Assembly (NCBI RefSeq): GCF_014250685.1
Contig: NZ_JACFAJ010000006.1
Span: 62,001-126,000 of the forward strand
DNA: 64,000 nt
Reading direction: 5' to 3'
Source of the DNA: Cetobacterium sp. 2A
GTDB lineage: Bacteria > Fusobacteriota > Fusobacteriia > Fusobacteriales > Fusobacteriaceae
This document shows, one piece after another, positions 61,794 through 64,000 of this stretch. The translations under genes were made by a program, and so were the position numbers. The notes under the pieces are model-generated. The model had not been told where the DNA came from and ran no database searches. It saw only the letters and a list, made by a program, of their open reading frames with translations. Position 1 is the stretch's first letter. Every line of letters begins with the position of its first letter.

Positions 61794-62762
61794 CTATTTT
61801 TTTAAAATTTCTAACAATTCTTTTTTATATTTATCTATATTTGCAGTAACATCCTTTACCTGTTCCTCAGACAATATAACTGTTTTTTCTACCTTTGGGA
61901 TACTATCATAACTATCAGGAAGATCAGTTTTTATAACTGGAAACATATAATTTTTTGTTGTAATTAACTTTTGAAATTCTTCACTTAAAATTGATTCCAT
62001 AAATGCTATAGATCCATCTTTTATTTTTTCTTTTTGAACCAAACTAGCATTTTCTAAATATACATATCCGCCATCTTCTGGAATAAAACTTTGAAATTTA
62101 TTATCTTTATTCATATTAAAGAATATAGAACTTGTGGCATAACCTGTCATCATGGGAGCTTCTCCTGCACTAAATTTTGCAAAAGTTTCACTCCATCCAG
62201 GTTCCACTGCATATATTGATGGCTTTATAGTTTTCCAAAACTCTTTCCAATTCTCACCATACAAAGCTATACTCCAAAATAAAAGCTCTTGCCCTGTAGT
62301 CTCCATAGGACTTTCAACAAATAAACTTTTTTTAATTTCACCAATTTCTTTTAAATTTTTTGGAACTTTTTTAATTTTAGTAGTATCGTAATTTATAGCC
62401 ATTAGACCATAGTCAAAAGGAGTCAAATATCCTTCACTGTCTAAGATATATTCTTTATTTTCTATTTTATCTATATTTGTCACAGAGTATTTAGAAAGTA
62501 AGTTATCTTTTTTAGCTATTTCTCCCATAACTTGAGTTAATCCTATCACCACGTCAGCTTTCGGATTTTTTTTCTCAAGTTTTAATCTAGCAACAAGTCC
62601 ATCTACAGATATAAATTTTAATGTATGTCCTGTATTTTTATGAAAAATTTCTCCATAATTTTTTTCTATCCATTTCATTGAATTTGGACCATATATAATA
62701 ACCTCGTCTGAAAAACTGTAACTACTGATTATCAACATTAATACATAAAATATTTTTTTCAT
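61794..62762 (-). CDS. Thiamine-type ABC transporter binding protein (TbpA/ThiB-like)
   Basis: ATG 62762 (GGGAGG upstream) is used; the frame to 62789 has no ribosome site. About 322 residues begin with a signal peptide (KKIFYVLMLIISSYSFS). They follow TbpA closely: LEKKNPKADVVIGL, LTPFDYGLMAINYD, GWSETFAKFSAGEAPMMTGYATSS and NYMFPVIKTDLPDSYDSIPK. Thiamine, TPP or a related compound is the likely ligand; iron or spermidine-type binding is less likely. No permease or ATPase gene is next to it and no TPP riboswitch fits in its short leader. Confidence 0.8.
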   Translation of the reverse strand: MKKIFYVLMLIISSYSFSDEVIIYGPNSMKWIEKNYGEIFHKNTGHTLKFISVDGLVARLKLEKKNPKADVVIGLTQVMGEIAKKDNLLSKYSVTNIDKIENKEYILDSEGYLTPFDYGLMAINYDTTKIKKVPKNLKEIGEIKKSLFVESPMETTGQELLFWSIALYGENWKEFWKTIKPSIYAVEPGWSETFAKFSAGEAPMMTGYATSSIFFNMNKDNKFQSFIPEDGGYVYLENASLVQKEKIKDGSIAFMESILSEEFQKLITTKNYMFPVIKTDLPDSYDSIPKVEKTVILSEEQVKDVTANIDKYKKELLEILKK

Positions 62763-62793
62763 TTTTCCTCCCAATATTTTCTTACTCATAAAC

Positions 62794-62822
62794 TATATAT
62801 AACAAAATAAAACAATTGTCAA
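62794..62822 (-). promoter_or_regulatory. Promoter of the thiamine-type binding protein gene
   Basis: On the minus strand TTGACA (62817-62822) and TATATA (62794-62799) are spaced by 17 bases. The leader between the likely start of transcription and the ATG is only about 25 bases. Confidence 0.8.
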
Positions 62823-62916
62823 TTTTTTTGAAATTATTTTTGACCTATTTTAAAGGATGTTGCTTTATTTGAAGTACAATGATTATTAAGTATAACCAAG
62901 ATTGGAGGCGTTCCTT

Positions 62917-63558
62917 ATGAAGATTTTATTAATTTTTATTACGTCAATTTTAATAGTTTCTTGTACAACTACAACCACAAAAGAAAGTCAAACAAATGAT
63001 TTTTCTATGAAAAAAACTCAGAATGGAATTACTTATTTATCTGATTCAAATTCACCTTATACAGGTGTTCTTGTAAATAATTCTTTCGTGGGTAAAGTAA
63101 AGCCTAAGTCAACTTATTCTGATGGTATTTTACATGGTGAAATAGTAAAATGCTACGATGATGGTCCTTTAAGAGCTACAGGTAATTACAAATCTGGAGA
63201 AAAAAATGGAGTTTGGAAATCTTATTATCGTAACGGACAAATTAGCAATAAGGAATTTTTTAAGGACGGATTATTAAATGGTGATTGGATATCATACTAT
63301 GATAATGGTATGTTAAAATCTAAGGGTAAATATTTAAATGGTAAAAGAACTGGACCGTGGGAATTTTATTACGATAATGGAAAATTAAATATTTCTACAA
63401 GTTATGCTGATGATGAACTTCATGGGCCTTATCTTTTCCATTATAGACATGGAACAAAACAAATTGAGGGTTATTACAAAAATGGTATAAAAAATAACAT
63501 TTGGAAATTCTATTCACCTGATGGAACTCTTATAAAAACTGTTAAAACTTCCTATTAA
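62917..63558 (+). CDS. YwqK-like MORN-repeat lipoprotein
   Basis: Start ATG 62917 follows GGAGGC; the in-frame TTG at 62902 overlaps that site. The 213-residue precursor has a lipoprotein signal (MKILLIFITSILIVSC, lipobox IVSC). Seven or so tandem YwqK/MORN-like units of about 23 residues follow, with the pattern NGxWxxYYxNGxxxxxxxYxxG, such as NGVWKSYYRNGQISNKEFF and TGPWEFYYDNGKLNISTSY. Similar proteins are labelled 'antitoxin YwqK', but no toxin gene is adjacent, so that name is not adopted. Probably an outer-membrane or periplasmic surface protein. Confidence 0.85.
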   Translation: MKILLIFITSILIVSCTTTTTKESQTNDFSMKKTQNGITYLSDSNSPYTGVLVNNSFVGKVKPKSTYSDGILHGEIVKCYDDGPLRATGNYKSGEKNGVWKSYYRNGQISNKEFFKDGLLNGDWISYYDNGMLKSKGKYLNGKRTGPWEFYYDNGKLNISTSYADDELHGPYLFHYRHGTKQIEGYYKNGIKNNIWKFYSPDGTLIKTVKTSY

Positions 63559-63560
63559 TA

Positions 63561-63592
63561 AAAAAAGATGGCTTAAATTGCCATCTTTTTTT
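63561..63592. terminator. Bidirectional terminator
   Basis: AAAAAAGATGGC pairs with GCCATCTTTTTT; it separates the lipoprotein gene from sepF. Confidence 0.9.
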
Positions 63593-63911
63593 ATCTTTTT
63601 CTATACTGCGGAATTATTTCCTCTTCTTCATCATATCTCGAATCTAACACGCTTGGAACTTTCTCTTTATAATCCATCAAATATTTCTTATCTTTAGGAA
63701 TTGAACAAAAAACTTTCTCTCCTGGATTTACTATCTGACCTTCTTGAATATAAACTGCACCACTAATAAAATCTAAAATTCTTTGAGAATTTTCAGCATC
63801 TAAATCACATAGATTTATATGTACTATCTTCTCTTCTCTTATATACTCAACACATTTCATACAATCCTCAAATTTTATAGGTTTAAAAAATACTATTTCA
63901 TAATCCATCAT
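63591..63911 (-). CDS. sepF: Cell division protein SepF
   Basis: The 106-residue protein is SepF-like. The core LDFISGAVYIQEGQIVNPGEKVFCSIP carries the G-x-V-Y motif that lies at the FtsZ-binding sheet, preceded by VHINLCDLDAENSQRI. SepF tethers FtsZ to the membrane; the usual N-terminal amphipathic membrane helix is not present (the protein starts MMDYEIVFFKP), so membrane attachment may differ. ATG 63911 or 63908 is the start (GAGGAG upstream). The next gene upstream on the same strand ends 22 bases before it. Confidence 0.88.
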   Translation of the reverse strand: MMDYEIVFFKPIKFEDCMKCVEYIREEKIVHINLCDLDAENSQRILDFISGAVYIQEGQIVNPGEKVFCSIPKDKKYLMDYKEKVPSVLDSRYDEEEEIIPQYRKR

Positions 63912-63933
63912 ATTTTCTCCTCTCTAAATTTTA

Positions 63934-64000
63934 TTATAAACTTTGTTCAACAATTTTTAAAATTTCTTCCGCTGGAAGAGTAGAACTAAATCCAGAGGCT
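63934..64000 (-). CDS. C-terminal end of an unidentified gene upstream of sepF
   Basis: Only 21 residues are visible (SGFSSTLPAEEILKIVEQSL before the stop at 63934-63936). The frame continues beyond the window. It is on the same strand as sepF with a 22-base gap, so it is probably in the same operon. Too short to name. Confidence 0.55.
   Translation of the reverse strand, partial: ASGFSSTLPAEEILKIVEQSL

Noticed and set aside
62763-62822. TPP riboswitch before the thiamine-type binding protein gene
   Set aside because: The leader after the promoter is only about 25 bases and has no TPP-box sequences.
62917-63558. Toxin-antitoxin locus based on the YwqK name
   Set aside because: The protein is a lipoprotein with MORN-like repeats and no toxin gene is adjacent.
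1-64000. CRISPR arrays, tRNA or rRNA genes
   Set aside because: No regularly spaced repeats, and no tRNA or rRNA sequence patterns, were seen on reading both strands; a covariance-model scan was not possible.

Overview
The window is AT-rich, double-membrane bacterial DNA. A nucleoside-specific Tsx-type porin and a MipA/OmpV outer-membrane protein stand beside Firmicute-like features: WhiA, SepF, RNase M5, an unfused ScpA, and purine and FMN riboswitches. This mixture, with the fermentative gene set, suggests a Fusobacteriota chromosome (Fusobacterium/Cetobacterium-like). The lineage is inference; no rRNA or tRNA is present to confirm it.

Layout. 1-2000: a cut amino-acid permease, a tiny membrane protein, and rnmV with a radical-SAM gene. 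2046-3835: guaA behind a guanine-type riboswitch. 3774-6131: a small degraded genomic island between two copies of the guaA 3' end. It holds an unknown ORF, decayed IS256-type transposase and integrase pieces, and a HEPN-type protein. 6150-13867: metabolic and transport genes (ferredoxin-nitroreductase, amidohydrolase, TSUP permease, asparaginase-like protein, MATE, YoaK, YhcH). 14022-23283: lepA, a riboswitch-controlled purine permease, clpB, a PTS EIIA, and a fumarase/malic enzyme operon. 23295-26368: a segment bounded by two identical 38-bp palindromic terminators. It carries an HD-GYP gene and a transcription-regulator gene split by an ORF-less group II intron. 26366-34181: corA, an adenine methyltransferase, scpA, ribF, whiA, polA. 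34324-37512: ssb, a permease and a two-part ThrE-type exporter. 37536-40441: a nucleoside uptake operon (BMP binding protein, Tsx porin, nucleoside hydrolase) under a guanine-type riboswitch. 40585-45350: a truncated DUF454 ORF, an ABC sugar/glycerol-phosphate-type importer without an ATPase, and its probable regulator. 45538-49282: the riboflavin operon with an FMN riboswitch. 49368-56163: M29 aminopeptidase, a glycosyltransferase-deacetylase fusion, envelope proteins and a thioredoxin-like protein. 56173-61793: the pyrimidine operon (leader peptide, pyrB with a PyrI-like zinc tail, pyrK, pyrD, pyrF, fused pyrC-pyrE). 61794-64000: a lone thiamine-type binding protein, a YwqK-like lipoprotein, sepF and a gene fragment.

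Functional themes. Purine salvage is heavily riboswitch-controlled, with three guanine-type aptamers at guaA, the purine permease and the nucleoside operon. Pyrimidine synthesis seems to use a coupled leader-peptide/attenuator of the enterobacterial pyrBI kind, and riboflavin synthesis uses an FMN switch. The most unusual items are the 715-nt ORF-less group II intron inside a protein gene, whose removal restores a 504-codon frame and for which IBS/EBS pairings can be read, and the guaA-3'-end island with a HEPN protein. All statements come from reading the sequence; no searches or folding programs were run.
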